A stretch of 55,381 bases of DNA from Parasitella parasitica (GCA_025201805.1 MU619346.1:47365-102745); one strand, 5' to 3'; shown: positions 45,218 through 55,381, numbered from the stretch's first letter. Notes: generated from the letters alone by a model not told the origin. Translations and numbers: made by a program.

Positions 45218-46923
45218 ATGTGGAGTACCTGTCAAAAGTATCAGCAGCCAGTGAAGCGCTTTGCCTTGTCAATTCAATTTAATGCAACTACAAGAAGACA
45301 AGCTAAATCCAACCTTGCCAGCAAATGTGCATCTCTCCATTCCTCCACCAAGACCAACACCACCAAAGAGAGTAAGGTCCAAATTTCTTGCTTTAACTAC
45401 TCGCTTGAACTAACATGACCATGTTTCAATTGTAGATGCTAATTCTATTTATACGGTCAGACCGACTGGCTTCTGGATGGATAAAATCCTCCACCATGAG
45501 TCCAAGAAGCCTATAACGAACAGCACATGTAAGCCCCGTAAATTAATTGACAGAACAGTAAGCGAGCAATACGGTTAAGATGGCCATTGTTCTCAGGTGT
45601 GGTTAATTCGCTTTCCGTTTAGATGAAGGATAGTTATATGGAAGAATATCTCCCTTTCAAGTCATCTCCCGAGCTTCTAGATGAATACATCTTTTCTGAC
45701 GGTAAAATTCGCACAGGAAAGTTACTGGAAGGTATGTGCTGCTATTTTTGGGAAATCTATACGGCTGTGATAACTGTCAAAACTAGACTTGGATGCCCTT
45801 GCAGGCGCAATAGCGTACAAACATATCGACAATGGTGACCCGGACGCTCCTCCTGTAACTGTAGTTACTGCTAGTGTTGATCGCCTTGATCTGTTCTTGC
45901 CCGAGGCAGGCATCGAAAACTACAAACTGAGTGGCCATGTTACATACGTCGGTAGTAGTTCCATGGAAAGTATGTATTTTTTTTTCCTCGGCGTTATGTA
46001 AAGCAACCGTCTAATTCGAAGCCGTTGTAGTTTTCATCAAAGCCGAAACAGTCCCTGAAGGCCAAGATGGCTCTGGTGCCGGCGACTCCATTGAGAGTCC
46101 TGAAAACCTCGGCATCCTTTGCAAAAACACAGTGCTGGCAACACGATTCACCATGGTCGCCATTGATAGTGGCACCCAGAAACCAGTCAAGATCAACCCG
46201 TTGCGGCTGACTTCTCCTGCTGAAGAGAGATTGTTTGAAATGGCAGAGGTAAACAAAAAGAGAAAGAGACGGGCAGCAGAAACGTCCTTGCTTCGTCAGC
46301 CACCCACACCCGAAGAGCGTCTTGATATTCACGACATTTACCTGCAATACTCTCAATACACAAACGGCGTGGGCGACGATGCATTCGTAAACTCCCGCTC
46401 TTCTGACGAGATGCAACGTTTGCCCGATAATATGGTTTGGATGCGTGACACAAAGATTGAGAGCAACTTCTTGATGCAACCTCAGGACAGAAACATCCAC
46501 AACAACATCTTTGGCGGCTATTTGATGCGCCGCGCTTACGAACTTGCCTATGCAAACACGACTCTCTTCATGAAGTCGTCCTCTACTACCCTGCTGTCCA
46601 TGGACGAAGTGACATTTAGAAAGCCTGTTCATGTGGGCACTCTTTTGAATTTAAGGTCGGGCATTGTCTTGTCTGAAGGCTACCCCCATCGCTCAGTCCA
46701 AGTGCGCGTTATCGCTGAGGTCATCAATATTGAAAAGGGCACTCGTGAAATTACAAACGTCTTTCATTTTACGCTGGCTTCCAGTGATGATAAGATCAGG
46801 CTTCGTCGAATTTTGCCAAAGACTTATGCTGAAACAATGCTTTGGATTGATGCCAAACGTAGACGCTTCCAGGGCATCCACGCAAGACATGCCATGCTAG
46901 AAGCTGGCATACAACAAAACTGA
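45218..46923 (+). CDS. ACOT9-like mitochondrial acyl-CoA thioesterase
   Basis: Start at ATG 45218; the N-terminus MWSTCQKYQQPVKRFALSIQ is rich in Arg/Lys/Ser and poor in acidic residues, typical of a mitochondrial presequence. Several introns follow (about 45375-45435, 45529-45623, 45734-45786, 45969-46030). The coding path then reads 'SYMEEYLPFKSSPELLDEYI', 'DLDALAGAIAYKHID' with 'VTASVDRLDLF' (first hotdog domain) and, in the last exon, 'RNIHNNIFGGYLMRRAYELA' plus 'SMDEVTFRKPVHVGTLL' (second hotdog domain, with the N/D-x-HG-type active-site segment). Two hotdog domains in this order are typical of the ACOT9/10 family, which hydrolyses medium- to long-chain acyl-CoA in the matrix. Exact exon ends are approximate. 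It is convergent with the aldo-keto reductase, 81 bp away. Confidence 0.9.
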
Positions 46924-47004
46924 CATTGGCTTCATTCATTCCATTTACTGTAGACTTCACTCGACGTATTTTATTTATACACATGTACACAAAATAAAGA
47001 ATGC

Positions 47005-48112
47005 TTAATCAAAAAGTGGCAATCCAAAGCCAAAAATCATAGGATCATTGAACCTTTGATTCGTCTGAAGATTGCTCAGGACCTTGCGATCGTCTTGATC
47101 CAGCCGAATATTCAAAACATCTAGATTGGCCTTCATTCGATCCTCGTGCACACTCTTGGGAATAACGGCAATGTTCCTGTCAAGAGCATAACGTAGTAAC
47201 ACTTGTCCAGTGCTTACATTGTGCTTTTTGGCAATGGACTCGACATCGGCATTAGCAAGCAGAGACGGATATGTCTTTCCTGACTCACACAAGTCAACAT
47301 ATGACGTGGGGCCAAACGAAGAGTAAGCGGTAACCTGAATGCCTTGCTTTTGGACCCATTTAACTAGATGCTCTTGAGGCAGTAAAGGATGGATTTCAAT
47401 TTGCAAAACTGCTGGCTTGATCTTGGCATAAGAAAGCAAATCAAGAATAGCTTGACAGTTAAAGTTGGCGACACCAATGTTGCGAGTCAATCCAGCTTCA
47501 ACTAACTTTTCCATCTCGGTCCAACATTCGTGAATAGGAGAGCGCTCAATGGTGAGTTTATTAGCGTGAGGAACGTACCACTCAGGAGGATAACTGACAG
47601 TAGGATCGATATATTGCAAGGGAATGGGAACTATACGTAGGCAAACTCAGTCACCGCTATTGTATCGCTTGTGAGTGAAACTTACAATGGATAAGATACA
47701 AGTCAAAGTATTCGAGCCCCCAGTCATTTAGTTGTCTGGTAAAGGCAGCGCGTACGTGTTTTTTGCTATGAAAGGTATTCCATAATTTGGTGACAACTGC
47801 ATGTAGTGTGTTTTGTTAGATGTTTGCATACAATAGCCCCCGTCTTTGCTTGGTTTACTTACTGAAAAGCTCTTCTCTCTTTACTAGTCCTTCCTTGATG
47901 GCCTTACTTATGCCACGTCCAACTTGGACTTCGTTACCATAATCACACGCACCATCAAAGAGTCTGTAGCCAATCTTGATTGCTTGATAAATAGTATTTT
48001 CGGCATCTTTTTGGTCAATCTTCCAACAGCCAAAACCACGAAGAGGCATCTTGTCTCCTGTTTGTTCCAAAATAATATAATCTACAGTCATTTCAGCCAT
48101 GTCCAAATGCAT
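47005..48112 (-). CDS. Aldo-keto reductase, xylose-reductase-like (AKR2)
   Basis: Three or four exons. From ATG 48112 (or in-frame ATG 48100), the sequence reads '[20 protein letters not shown]' and '[20 protein letters not shown]', giving the catalytic Asp and Tyr. The next exons give 'VVTKLWNTF' (catalytic Lys) and '[14 protein letters not shown]' (catalytic His). The C-terminal part has '[15 protein letters not shown]', '[14 protein letters not shown]' and '[19 protein letters not shown]', the coenzyme-binding loop with the IPKS motif. The 'DGACDYGNE' and 'SYPPEWY' segments resemble fungal D-xylose reductases (AKR2B), which reduce xylose to xylitol with NADPH; substrate specificity cannot be settled from the sequence. 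The ACOT9-like gene is convergent with it, and ornithine carbamoyltransferase is divergent. Confidence 0.9.
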
Positions 48113-49678
48113 AAATAAATGAGTTGAATAATGATCTAGATTACAGCAACCATTTTATATATACTCATTTTTGTGTCCGCGTTGGTTTCAAACCGAACCG
48201 AGGAGAATCATTGAAATGTCAGCTCAGGAAATTCCTGGGAAGATCAGCACATAGACAATACTGAGGTTTCAATGTTATCACAAGTTTGTCAATTAGGATC
48301 AAATCTGACAAAATCTAGCTGCTGGCCAAACGTATAGGTATGTATTGTAAAGTCATTGTTGGATCGGATGGCGTTCTGGCTGATCATTTCCCTCACTACT
48401 TTACATGAATCCATTGATGTTGTCAGTGAATAGTCATTTTCAACCTTCACCAAGAAACCCTATTTAGTCTTGCATTGAACAACGAAAATCACCCTTTTTG
48501 GCCTGGCTGAATTAAACCATCGGCTTTATGAGCTGTCAACTTGCTTGATTTATTCTCACATTGTATTCAGATCCTGCTGTTAAATCTTTTTATAACACTT
48601 GCGTTAAAGAACAGCATACGAGATGCTCACAGTATACGAGCATTTCTTCCTTCCACTAAGGGATGAAAAGCAACAATTATGCATCAATTCATCAAAACGC
48701 ATAGTGCCAAAAGTAGACTCAATCATTGCAATATGCAATACAATTATGTTAGGTATACGCAATGAATATAATTCACACAGATTGAATAAATTATACTACA
48801 AAACAGCCATCGCCGTTAGTCTGGTCTCGGTAGCAAGCAGCACGTTCGAATTGTTGGCAACAGTCTTCAATTGCTTGATTAGAGTACCTCGCTTCACCTA
48901 AAAGTCTATTCTATAAAATAGCAGACAAGAGAAAATACTTTAAAACACATAGACATGGCTGATATTATAGATGAGGGTTTCGACAATAATTCTTGAAGAG
49001 AGAAGCGCACACCATTTAGTAAGCGAAATGTGGGACAGAATAATGAGAGCTCAAAAAATAAGAATCATACACACATACACTACCTTACATGGTAATTTTA
49101 AATATACATCTCCAACTTCATCCACTACATTCGACTAATATTTATCAGAAACCCCCCCTCCCCGGGCTCAAAGTCAAAATTCGACGTATATGAAAATTCA
49201 TTGTGAATTGAACGTCTCTGCATCAACCATCTTTTTTTTTTTAGCATTGCAATGGATTACGAATTCTAGGGAATCATTAGGTGCGCTTTTGAGCTTATTA
49301 ATTGCATATTCAATTCACTATTCAAATCATGAAAGTGTGCTTGTTCCTTATATCAAGGAGCTTGTAACGTGAGACTCACGCAACTTGATAATGTCTAGTT
49401 TATGGATATTTTTTTTTTTTCTTTTGCAAAAGATAGCCAAGTTTCTACATAGAGGTGATCATGACTGACCCCTCTTGTTGATTTGGGAAACCTGGGATCT
49501 ATTGAGTGCATCTTATGAAACGACACGCTAATCCTTTCTTTTTTCCTTTTAAACATGATGTGCCGATTGCACTTTTTTTTGTGTTGCAATTGTCTGCGAG
49601 AGCATATACATAATATGTGGTGTTATGATAACTAATGCAGCTCAATAGATGCCATGCAGAAAGGTATAATCCCATTTG
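48113..49678. other. Divergent AT-rich spacer between aldo-keto reductase and ARG3
   Basis: About 1.6 kb with no gene I can support. A 92-codon plus ORF (48623-48901) and shorter frames lack domains. The AT-rich sequence has C9-like runs near 49151 and several T10 tracts. The Gcn4-type boxes of the next gene begin at 49679. Confidence 0.5.
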
Positions 49679-49713
49679 TGACTCAACCTGATATTCTTAC
49701 ACTATATGACTCA
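49679..49713 (+). promoter_or_regulatory. Paired Gcn4/CPC1-type boxes upstream of ARG3
   Basis: Two exact TGACTCA boxes (49679-49685 and 49707-49713), 28 bp apart, lie about 203 and 175 bp upstream of the ornithine carbamoyltransferase ATG. TGACTCA is the Gcn4/Cpc1 site of general amino-acid control; arginine genes are classical targets in other fungi. Other TGACTCA copies in the window (e.g. in EXO70 coding and a TUP1 intron) show that single matches are common, but the tight pair is less likely by chance. Confidence 0.55.
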
Positions 49714-49881
49714 CAGTTATTCTGAGGTAAACCAAAAAAGTAGCCTTAAGAGGCAATTTGTGGTAGCAGGCGGTCGGATTGCTTAGATATACTCCGCGTT
49801 AAAAAAGGATATATAACTGTTAGATGTTTGTTGGAGACATTAGATTATTCCATCTTTCTTCTTGTTATTTTTACGCTGAAC

Positions 49882-51034
49882 ATGTCTGCAATTACCATCA
49901 ATTCCACAAAACCCAATCATTTCATTACTACAGCTGATTATACTGCTGAACAGCTCCTTGATTTAGTCAACCGTGCTATCCAATTCAAGGTCGAGTCAAA
50001 GTACAACTATCCCAATGCCCGTACTGACCGTCCTCTGACTGGAAAGACCATGGGTCTTTTGTTCTCAAAGCGATCTACTCGTACTCGTGTCGCTACTGAA
50101 ACTGCTGTTGGCTATTTAGGTAAGATAAAACTACTCAAACATTACCTTAACCATTTTTCTGACTTGGAATGTAGGCGGAAATGCCATGTTCTTGGGTGGT
50201 CAAGATATCCAACTTGGTGTAAATGAGACTCTGTACGATACTACTCATGTCGTCAGCTCTATGGTTGATGGCATCATGGCTCGTGTTGGTGGTCATGATG
50301 AAATTGAGGTAAGTTTTGCTGAGGAATACGGCTATTTGGAAAGAGATGAGCTAAATCTTGACGACTTTTAGACTCTTGCCAAGGAATCCGCTGTGCCTGT
50401 GATTAATGCCTTGTCTGACAAATATCATCCTACTCAAATTCTGGCTGATTTGATGACTATCCATGAATATTACCACCACAAGAAGAATAATGTCGCCAAG
50501 GATGTTTATTCTGCACACACTCAACATCCCCGTGAAACCTTGACTGGCTTAAAGGTCGCATGGGTTGGTGATGCAAATAATATTCTCCAAGAAATCTTGG
50601 TAGCTTTCCCCAAGTGTGGTATTAGCGTATCTGCTGCCTGTCCTGCTGGCTATGTCTGTGATCAAGATGTGATTGATATTGCTCAAGCCGATGCAAAGAA
50701 GACTGGCACTTCTGTTGTATTCACTACTAGCCCTGAGGAAGCTATCAAGGATTGCGATATCATTGTTACTGATACTTGGGTTAGTATGGGTCAAGAAGAG
50801 GAAAAGAAGAAGCGCCTACAAGAATTCAAAGGTTATCAGGTTACAAACGAGTTGGCTAGACGAGGTGAAGCCAAGTCTGACTGGATCTTCATGCATTGTC
50901 TTCCCCGTAAACCCGAGGAAGTCGATGATGAGGTATTTTACTCTGAGCGCTCTATAGTCTTCCCTGAAGCTGAGAATAGAAAATGGACGATCCTTGCTGT
51001 TGTTGACGCTTTGATGGTTCGCGGTGGCATCTAA
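49882..51034 (+). CDS. ARG3: Ornithine carbamoyltransferase
   Basis: Three exons (49882 to about 50119, about 50175-50308, about 50372-51034), read via 'TAVGYLG' + '[14 protein letters not shown]' and 'GGHDEIE' + '[14 protein letters not shown]'. Catalytic motifs are present: carbamoyl-phosphate binding 'SKRSTRTR', 'HPTQ' in '[12 protein letters not shown]', '[10 protein letters not shown]', 'DTWVSMGQE' and the ornithine loop '[13 protein letters not shown]'. The reaction joins carbamoyl phosphate and ornithine to citrulline in arginine synthesis. Many fungal enzymes are mitochondrial, but here [20 protein letters not shown] runs almost directly into the mature fold and no upstream in-frame ATG exists, suggesting a cytosolic enzyme as in Saccharomyces, unless an upstream exon was missed. 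Two Gcn4-type boxes precede it. Confidence 0.95.
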
Positions 51035-53523
51035 ATCACAAAGACCGCAGAAACTGTATCATACTTTTAAAAATAGCCCCATCTTTGATTATTTTTTTGA
51101 GGATGTTTGTCAATATCATTTTCTTCAATTACAAATACTATTTTTATTAAATAAAACACACATGTCTATATTTTTAAAATTGAAGAAAAAAAAATCATGT
51201 ATTCATTTGACAGGAAACTGTCAAAAATGATTTCCAAAACTGATATCGTAACGTTTCCAATTAGCCAACTGTTTATTAGTTAACTGTTATTTATAAACCG
51301 CGTGCTTATGTAACGAAGCTATTTAGCTTCGAAGTTTTCAATACTAGTATCTTTCTGGATTAGATTTTTTATATGCTATATCGGGTTATTTCAAGTAAAT
51401 TCAATTACTTGCTAATTTTGATGAGTACAGACTGAATATAATGCTCTATGTCATCCACTTCAATTCTATTATACATACCTCCACGTGTTCCCGGATTTAA
51501 ACATTGCCTGTTCATATTTGTGATGAAAATACGGCTAATCTTGCGATATTGAACTACTTTTATTTCAAAGTATGTTTGTAGACATTGAGACCCTGCTAGG
51601 ATTATCAACGTATTTGTACTAGAATTTCTCTGCAAGGACATCAGGCACTAGTGTTTGTACTTCTTGGATTAATTTGACGGCCCGTAATGCAACCAAGGAC
51701 AAAATATTGCCATTTGTACTATGTCTTTCTTTTTTTAAATCGATATTTGGTATATAATGTCGCCTTATTAATCCAAGATAGATCAATGAGATCAGATATG
51801 CGACAGGAGCAGACGTAAATGTGTATCGGGTTCTATGATAGGCATCGATATCGGATTTGAAATGTTGCTTTAGTTTGTACCTGAATTCTTGTCATGCCTT
51901 CCCAATATTTGGAAATTTTTTCTACTTGAGCACAAACTTAACCGGTTTAGATAGTTCTAAAAAGTCAAATGCAATTTAGCTTAATTATTTATCAAATCAT
52001 ATGCTGTATTTATATTTGTATGTAAATAAATAAATTTTATAATACACGGTGGATAGAAGCTTGAATTTTATTCCTGTTCTTATCTTTTCTGCAACCTTTT
52101 TTTAATCAAAGTATTGCATACACGATAAATATAGAAAAAAGAGCACTATACTTGGAATGCATAAAAAAGTATTGATGTTACTTGAAAAGTTAATTTACGT
52201 TCATGCAAATGGGAAAAGAATCAAATGTGTGAGCTACAATTTACAAGTTCACATCGATTACAAAAAAAAACCAATGGTTTTTAAAAGTTCAAGATTTCTT
52301 TATTTTTGTTATGTAGTGAAAATTAAGTGGCTCGTTCAAATGTAACGGTGAGATGTTGATAAAAAATATATGGATAGCACTAATGCAAAAATATGCATGT
52401 AATAAACAACAACAATAATCTGCTTGAATATCTCGTATGCACAAGAGGCTCAATGATTTATCAGAAAAGTTCAAATAGAAATTAATCAGGTAAAGATCCG
52501 TTTATTACATTCAAAAATAGAGGGTTTATATACTTTCTATGAACTGAGGGAAGCGATGTGAGGATAAAGGTTTTAGTGATGAGATCCGGGAGATAGGGTA
52601 AATTGTATCTATCCCAAATGTCATGTCATATTATTTTATGATCTGATGTTTTACTCTTCAGTATGAGTTTATATTATATTGACATCCGGTTTTAGAATTG
52701 ATACATCACTCAAGCTAATTTTATATTATCTATATATTTTTTTTCAATGCCCAGTATTCCTTGCGGGGCTAACTATACCATGGCAATAATGATAGATGTT
52801 TGTAAGGTATCATCACTGAGATCGAAAGAACAAAATCTCAATTCTCACACTTTGATTGCAATTAATATTAAACAATTCTTGTCGTTCGTCTTTAATCCTC
52901 TATTTAGATATGCCATAATCAATTAAGAATCAAGAAATATAGGCAGAGGGGTCATTTTGTCTCTGGTAAGGACGGTGGATAACAAGGACAATAGAAGAGG
53001 CATGGTGAGGCAAGCTCCGACAATTTATGAAGTATTCATTTGTGCCTCATTACATTATGGAACCAAATGCTACTAAAAAGCTCTAAGGCCCGCAATGACT
53101 TGCATAAGAACCCAATAATTTTGTCTTTGTGTATAAATAACGAGAATTCTTATCTTATTTCACATCAATTTACCACAAAACACTAAAATAGTATGAATAT
53201 CAATATAGATAAGTCTACAAATAAAATTATCAAATTTCTTCTAACATTTACCTGAAGTGATGTATCAACTCTAATGTTATGTCAAAAGTCTGATAAAATA
53301 AATCTGCCAAAGAATTACCCTTTTATTCATAATACATCTCTCGATGTATTATATACACATTCACTACATTAGGGTTCTACTGTCTAGCTGCATAATGTAA
53401 ATCATGACTACCCATGATTTACTGTAAGACCCTGGAACTGATCTGAGATCCTGATGTGAGACCTTGCCATGTTATTGATATAACAATGTGTCAAATTAAT
53501 CTAATACGGTAGCTGTAGTACGG
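51035..53523. other. AT-rich gene-poor region
   Basis: About 2.5 kb of very AT-rich DNA without a supported gene. A 78-codon minus frame (51405-51641) ends 'NPGTRGGMYNRIEVDDIEHY' and could be a remnant of a transposase-type DNA-binding region, but I cannot confirm it. The right edge, just before the mariner element, ends at the TA target site (53524-53525). Confidence 0.45.
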
Positions 53524-53525
53524 TA

Positions 53526-53617
53526 CCGGATTTTGGTTTAAATTTCATCAAAAAAAAAATTAAAATTGAGCAAAAGCCATATTTTATTTCGTCAGTTTCC
53601 AAACTTGATTTCGTCAA
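53526..53617 (+). repeat. Left terminal inverted repeat (92 bp)
   Basis: It begins CCGGATTTTGG directly after TA and ends TTGATTTCGTCAA. It pairs with 54902-54992 in inverse orientation, differing by one A in the A-run. Confidence 0.9.
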
Positions 53618-53773
53618 GATGTAATAATGATGAGCAGTTCGTCATTGAGATGGCACTTTTTCCAATATGTTCTTTTCAGTGTTACCATACCAGTGTTTTT
53701 ATTTAAGAGGATTTGTTCATAGAGTTAATCTCTCTCTTTCTCTACTTTCAACATTAATTTTTAAGCTTACAAA

Positions 53774-54892
53774 ATGGTTACTACCCGCAGAACTTCAAAC
53801 GAAAACATCAATAAGCAAAAGTCTCCCTCAAGAAACCATCATAGGGGTCCAAGAGGAGCATACAAAAAACACTCTCAAGAATTAAGAGATCTGGCTATCC
53901 AATATTGTGATACGATGGGCGATAAGACAATCTCTCAGGCTGCTAGAGAACTGGGTGTCAGTCGCGCTACCCTTAGTTCCCAGGTAAATCTTTACAGGCA
54001 GGAAGGTCGTAGTGAGCCCTTGAAAAGAGGAAGAAGAAAGAGGCAAACTACCAAATTCAATGACGATCATCGGCTGTTTTTACAAAAAACTCTTGACGAG
54101 GATTGCACTCAAACGCTTGAAGTGTTAAGAGAAAAGCTAATGAGCAGCTTTTCTGATCTGGCAGCGAAGAAAATCTCAGTCAGTGGCCTTTGGAGATTTC
54201 TTGTAGAGCACATTGGCTATACTCTAACTCGCGTCAAGCCTGTTGAAGAGCGAAGAAACATAGCCGCCACAATCGAGGCCAGATATGAGTATGTCAACAA
54301 GTTGTTGACAAAAGGCATTGCATACAACAACAATTGTATCTTTGTCGATGAAGCTGGTTTCAATGCCAATTTGGTTCGTGGGGTAGGATACTCTAAGAAA
54401 GGGAGCCAGAGCGTTGTGGTCACGCAATCCAAGAGGGCTGTCAACGTCTCCATTCTTGCAGCCATTTCGTATCATGGCGTTGAAGATGTCTCTGTCAAGA
54501 AGGTCCAAGGAGGTACAACTGGCGAGATCTTCAAGGAGTTTATCCAAGGCATTATGAAGAAATTGGATGACACTGGGGCTGGTTCATACCATTTCGTCAT
54601 GGATAATGCCTCCATCCACAAGGCACCCATGGTAAAAGAGTTGTTCAAGAACTCTCAGCACCAAATGTGCCTTTTGCCACCGTACTCTCCCTTCCTCAAT
54701 CCGGTTGAGGAATGCTGCTTCTCAAAGCTAAAGACTTTAGTCAGAAGAAATCCTGGCATGAGAGGTACTCATGTTTTGGCTGAGCACATAAGGAAGAGTA
54801 CTTATGAAGCATCTGCTGAAAATTGCCAAGGATGGGTCAACCATAGCATGCAATTCTTTTCCCAGTGTACTGAAAAAAACGAGATTTATTAA
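53774..54892 (+). CDS. Tc1/mariner-superfamily transposase (DDE), intact
   Basis: A single-exon ORF of 372 residues. The N-terminal part (about residues 35-75) has a helix-turn-helix ('ISQAARELGVSRATLSSQVN') followed by a basic 'KRGRRKRQ' linker. The catalytic domain has the first Asp in 'NNNCIFVDEAGFN', the second in 'SYHFVMDNASIHK' and the Glu in 'LLPPYSPFLNPVEECCFSKL', the DDE_3/IS630-Tc1 signature. The family excises and inserts DNA at TA. No frameshift or internal stop is present. The gene starts 157 bp inside the left inverted repeat and ends 9 bp before the right one. It differs clearly in sequence from the neighbouring transposase fragment at 55124. Confidence 0.95.
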   Translation: MVTTRRTSNENINKQKSPSRNHHRGPRGAYKKHSQELRDLAIQYCDTMGDKTISQAARELGVSRATLSSQVNLYRQEGRSEPLKRGRRKRQTTKFNDDHRLFLQKTLDEDCTQTLEVLREKLMSSFSDLAAKKISVSGLWRFLVEHIGYTLTRVKPVEERRNIAATIEARYEYVNKLLTKGIAYNNNCIFVDEAGFNANLVRGVGYSKKGSQSVVVTQSKRAVNVSILAAISYHGVEDVSVKKVQGGTTGEIFKEFIQGIMKKLDDTGAGSYHFVMDNASIHKAPMVKELFKNSQHQMCLLPPYSPFLNPVEECCFSKLKTLVRRNPGMRGTHVLAEHIRKSTYEASAENCQGWVNHSMQFFSQCTEKNEIY

Positions 54893-54901
54893 AATCATAA
54901 T

Positions 54902-54992
54902 TTGACGAAATCAAGTTTGGAAACTGACGAAATAAAATATGGCTTTTGCTCAATTTTAATTTTTTTTTGATGAAATTTAAACCAAAATCCGG
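54902..54992 (-). repeat. Right terminal inverted repeat (91 bp)
   Basis: Inverse copy of 53526-53617. It ends in CCGG followed by TA at 54993-54994, which is shared with the adjacent element. Confidence 0.9.
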
Positions 54993-54994
54993 TA

Positions 54995-55381
54995 CCGGAT
55001 TTTGATTTCAAAATAGTGACATTTAAATTTTTTCAGTTGTTTTACAATTTCAATTTAGTGATTTTACTGATTTAACTTAGTGGATAATGGGTTGATAGTA
55101 CAAATAAAATTTATCTTTATTCTTTAATTGATTTCTTTGGAGGCAAGACAATCAGAAAAAAAGCTGATGCTGTGCCTTACCCAACTCTCGCAATCTTTTC
55201 TGGTAATCTCTCTACTGCAATCTCCAATATACTGCAAAAACTCATTGTTGCCTAAGCCTGGCTTTCTTTTTGTCAAAGTTTTGAGCTTTGAGAAGCTTTC
55301 TTCGATTGGGTTCAAAAAAGGTGAATATGGAGGCAAGAAGTGTATTTTATGCCTTGTTGTCTGGATGTAATTTTTGACTTC
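54995..55381 (-). mobile_element. Second mariner-like element, truncated by window edge
   Basis: Immediately after the TA, CCGGATTTTGATTTCAAAAT begins, matching the first 11 bases of the neighbouring element's ends (CCGGATTTTG) and then diverging. A minus-strand transposase end follows (55124-55381). It is thus the 3' end of a related but distinct element, oriented opposite to the first, sharing one TA with it. The rest lies beyond the window. Confidence 0.8.
55124..55381 (-). CDS. Transposase C-terminal part of second mariner-like element (partial)
   Basis: The frame is open from the window edge (reading EVKNYIQTTRHKIHFLPPYS) to the stop at 55124. It includes 'LPPYSPFLNPIEESFSKLKT', containing the catalytic Glu of the DDE triad, and ends 'FFSDCLASKEIN'. 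It is homologous to but clearly diverged from the transposase at 53774 (NPIEES-FSKLK versus NPVEECCFSKLK). It is intact as far as visible. Confidence 0.9.
   Translation of the reverse strand, partial: EVKNYIQTTRHKIHFLPPYSPFLNPIEESFSKLKTLTKRKPGLGNNEFLQYIGDCSREITRKDCESWVRHSISFFSDCLASKEIN

Larger units (their letters stand above)
53524..54994 (+). mobile_element. Complete Tc1/mariner-like element with TA target duplication
   Basis: Inverted repeats starting CCGGATTTTGGTTTAAATTT lie at 53526-53617 and (reverse complement) 54902-54992. The left copy has ten A's where the right has nine; otherwise they match over 91 positions as far as I can read. A TA lies at each end (53524-53525 and 54993-54994), the expected target duplication. 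The internal 1.1 kb encodes one uninterrupted transposase. The near-identical ends and intact ORF suggest recent arrival and possibly an autonomous element. Confidence 0.9.

Noticed and set aside
48623-48901. 92-codon plus ORF between aldo-keto reductase and ARG3
   Set aside because: No domain, no conserved motif, AT-rich chance frame.

Overview
This window is nuclear DNA of a filamentous fungus, most likely an early-diverging mould of the Mucoromycota (Mucorales-like). The genes are eukaryotic, with short GT-AG introns of about 50-80 nt, AT-rich spacers, and A/T homopolymers and microsatellites. The gene set also fits: a survival-motor-neuron (SMN) homologue, SMU1, a DGCR6-like protein, an A20/AN1 protein and HDEL-tagged LHS1 together with fungal TUP1, VAC1 and TAH18, plus a decayed Fanzor gene and Tc1/mariner transposons. 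The genus cannot be fixed from sequence alone.

Layout. 1-5 kb: DGCR6-like protein, a GH5 steryl-glucosidase, and a low-complexity protein on the minus strand. 5.6-15.6 kb: exocyst EXO70, then giant UTP10 (90S pre-ribosome), divergent from ribosomal protein RPS13 across a 259-bp promoter that carries an RRPE-like box. 17-21.5 kb: A20/AN1 zinc-finger protein, SMN homologue, and VAC1/Rabenosyn-5 (endosomal FYVE protein). 22.5-30.3 kb: TAH18 (cytosolic Fe-S assembly), TUP1 (corepressor) and acetyl-CoA synthetase, all plus strand. 30.5-34.1 kb: a decayed accessory stretch with a Fanzor (TnpB-like nuclease) relic, a cell-surface-like protein and fragments of unrecognised coding sequence. 34.3-39.2 kb: sphingosine-1-phosphate lyase, mitochondrial ribosomal protein bL21m (interrupted by a 25-N assembly gap) and SMU1, all minus strand. 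40.9-48.1 kb: LHS1/GRP170 ER chaperone, ACOT9-like acyl-CoA thioesterase and an aldo-keto reductase. 49.9-51 kb: ornithine carbamoyltransferase with two Gcn4-type boxes in its promoter. 51-55.4 kb: AT-rich gene-poor DNA ending in two abutting Tc1/mariner-like elements, the first complete with an intact transposase and near-perfect 91/92-bp inverted repeats, the second cut by the window edge.

Most genes are single-copy housekeeping functions with no operon-like pathway logic. The UTP10/RPS13 pair is the one arrangement that suggests shared regulation. I found no convincing undescribed multi-gene system. The most interesting items are the tandem mariner elements sharing one TA, the in-frame Fanzor fossil that has lost the RuvC residues I expect, and promoter boxes (RRPE, Gcn4, UPRE) that match the function of the gene they precede. 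All family assignments come from reading translations against remembered family motifs; no database search was run.
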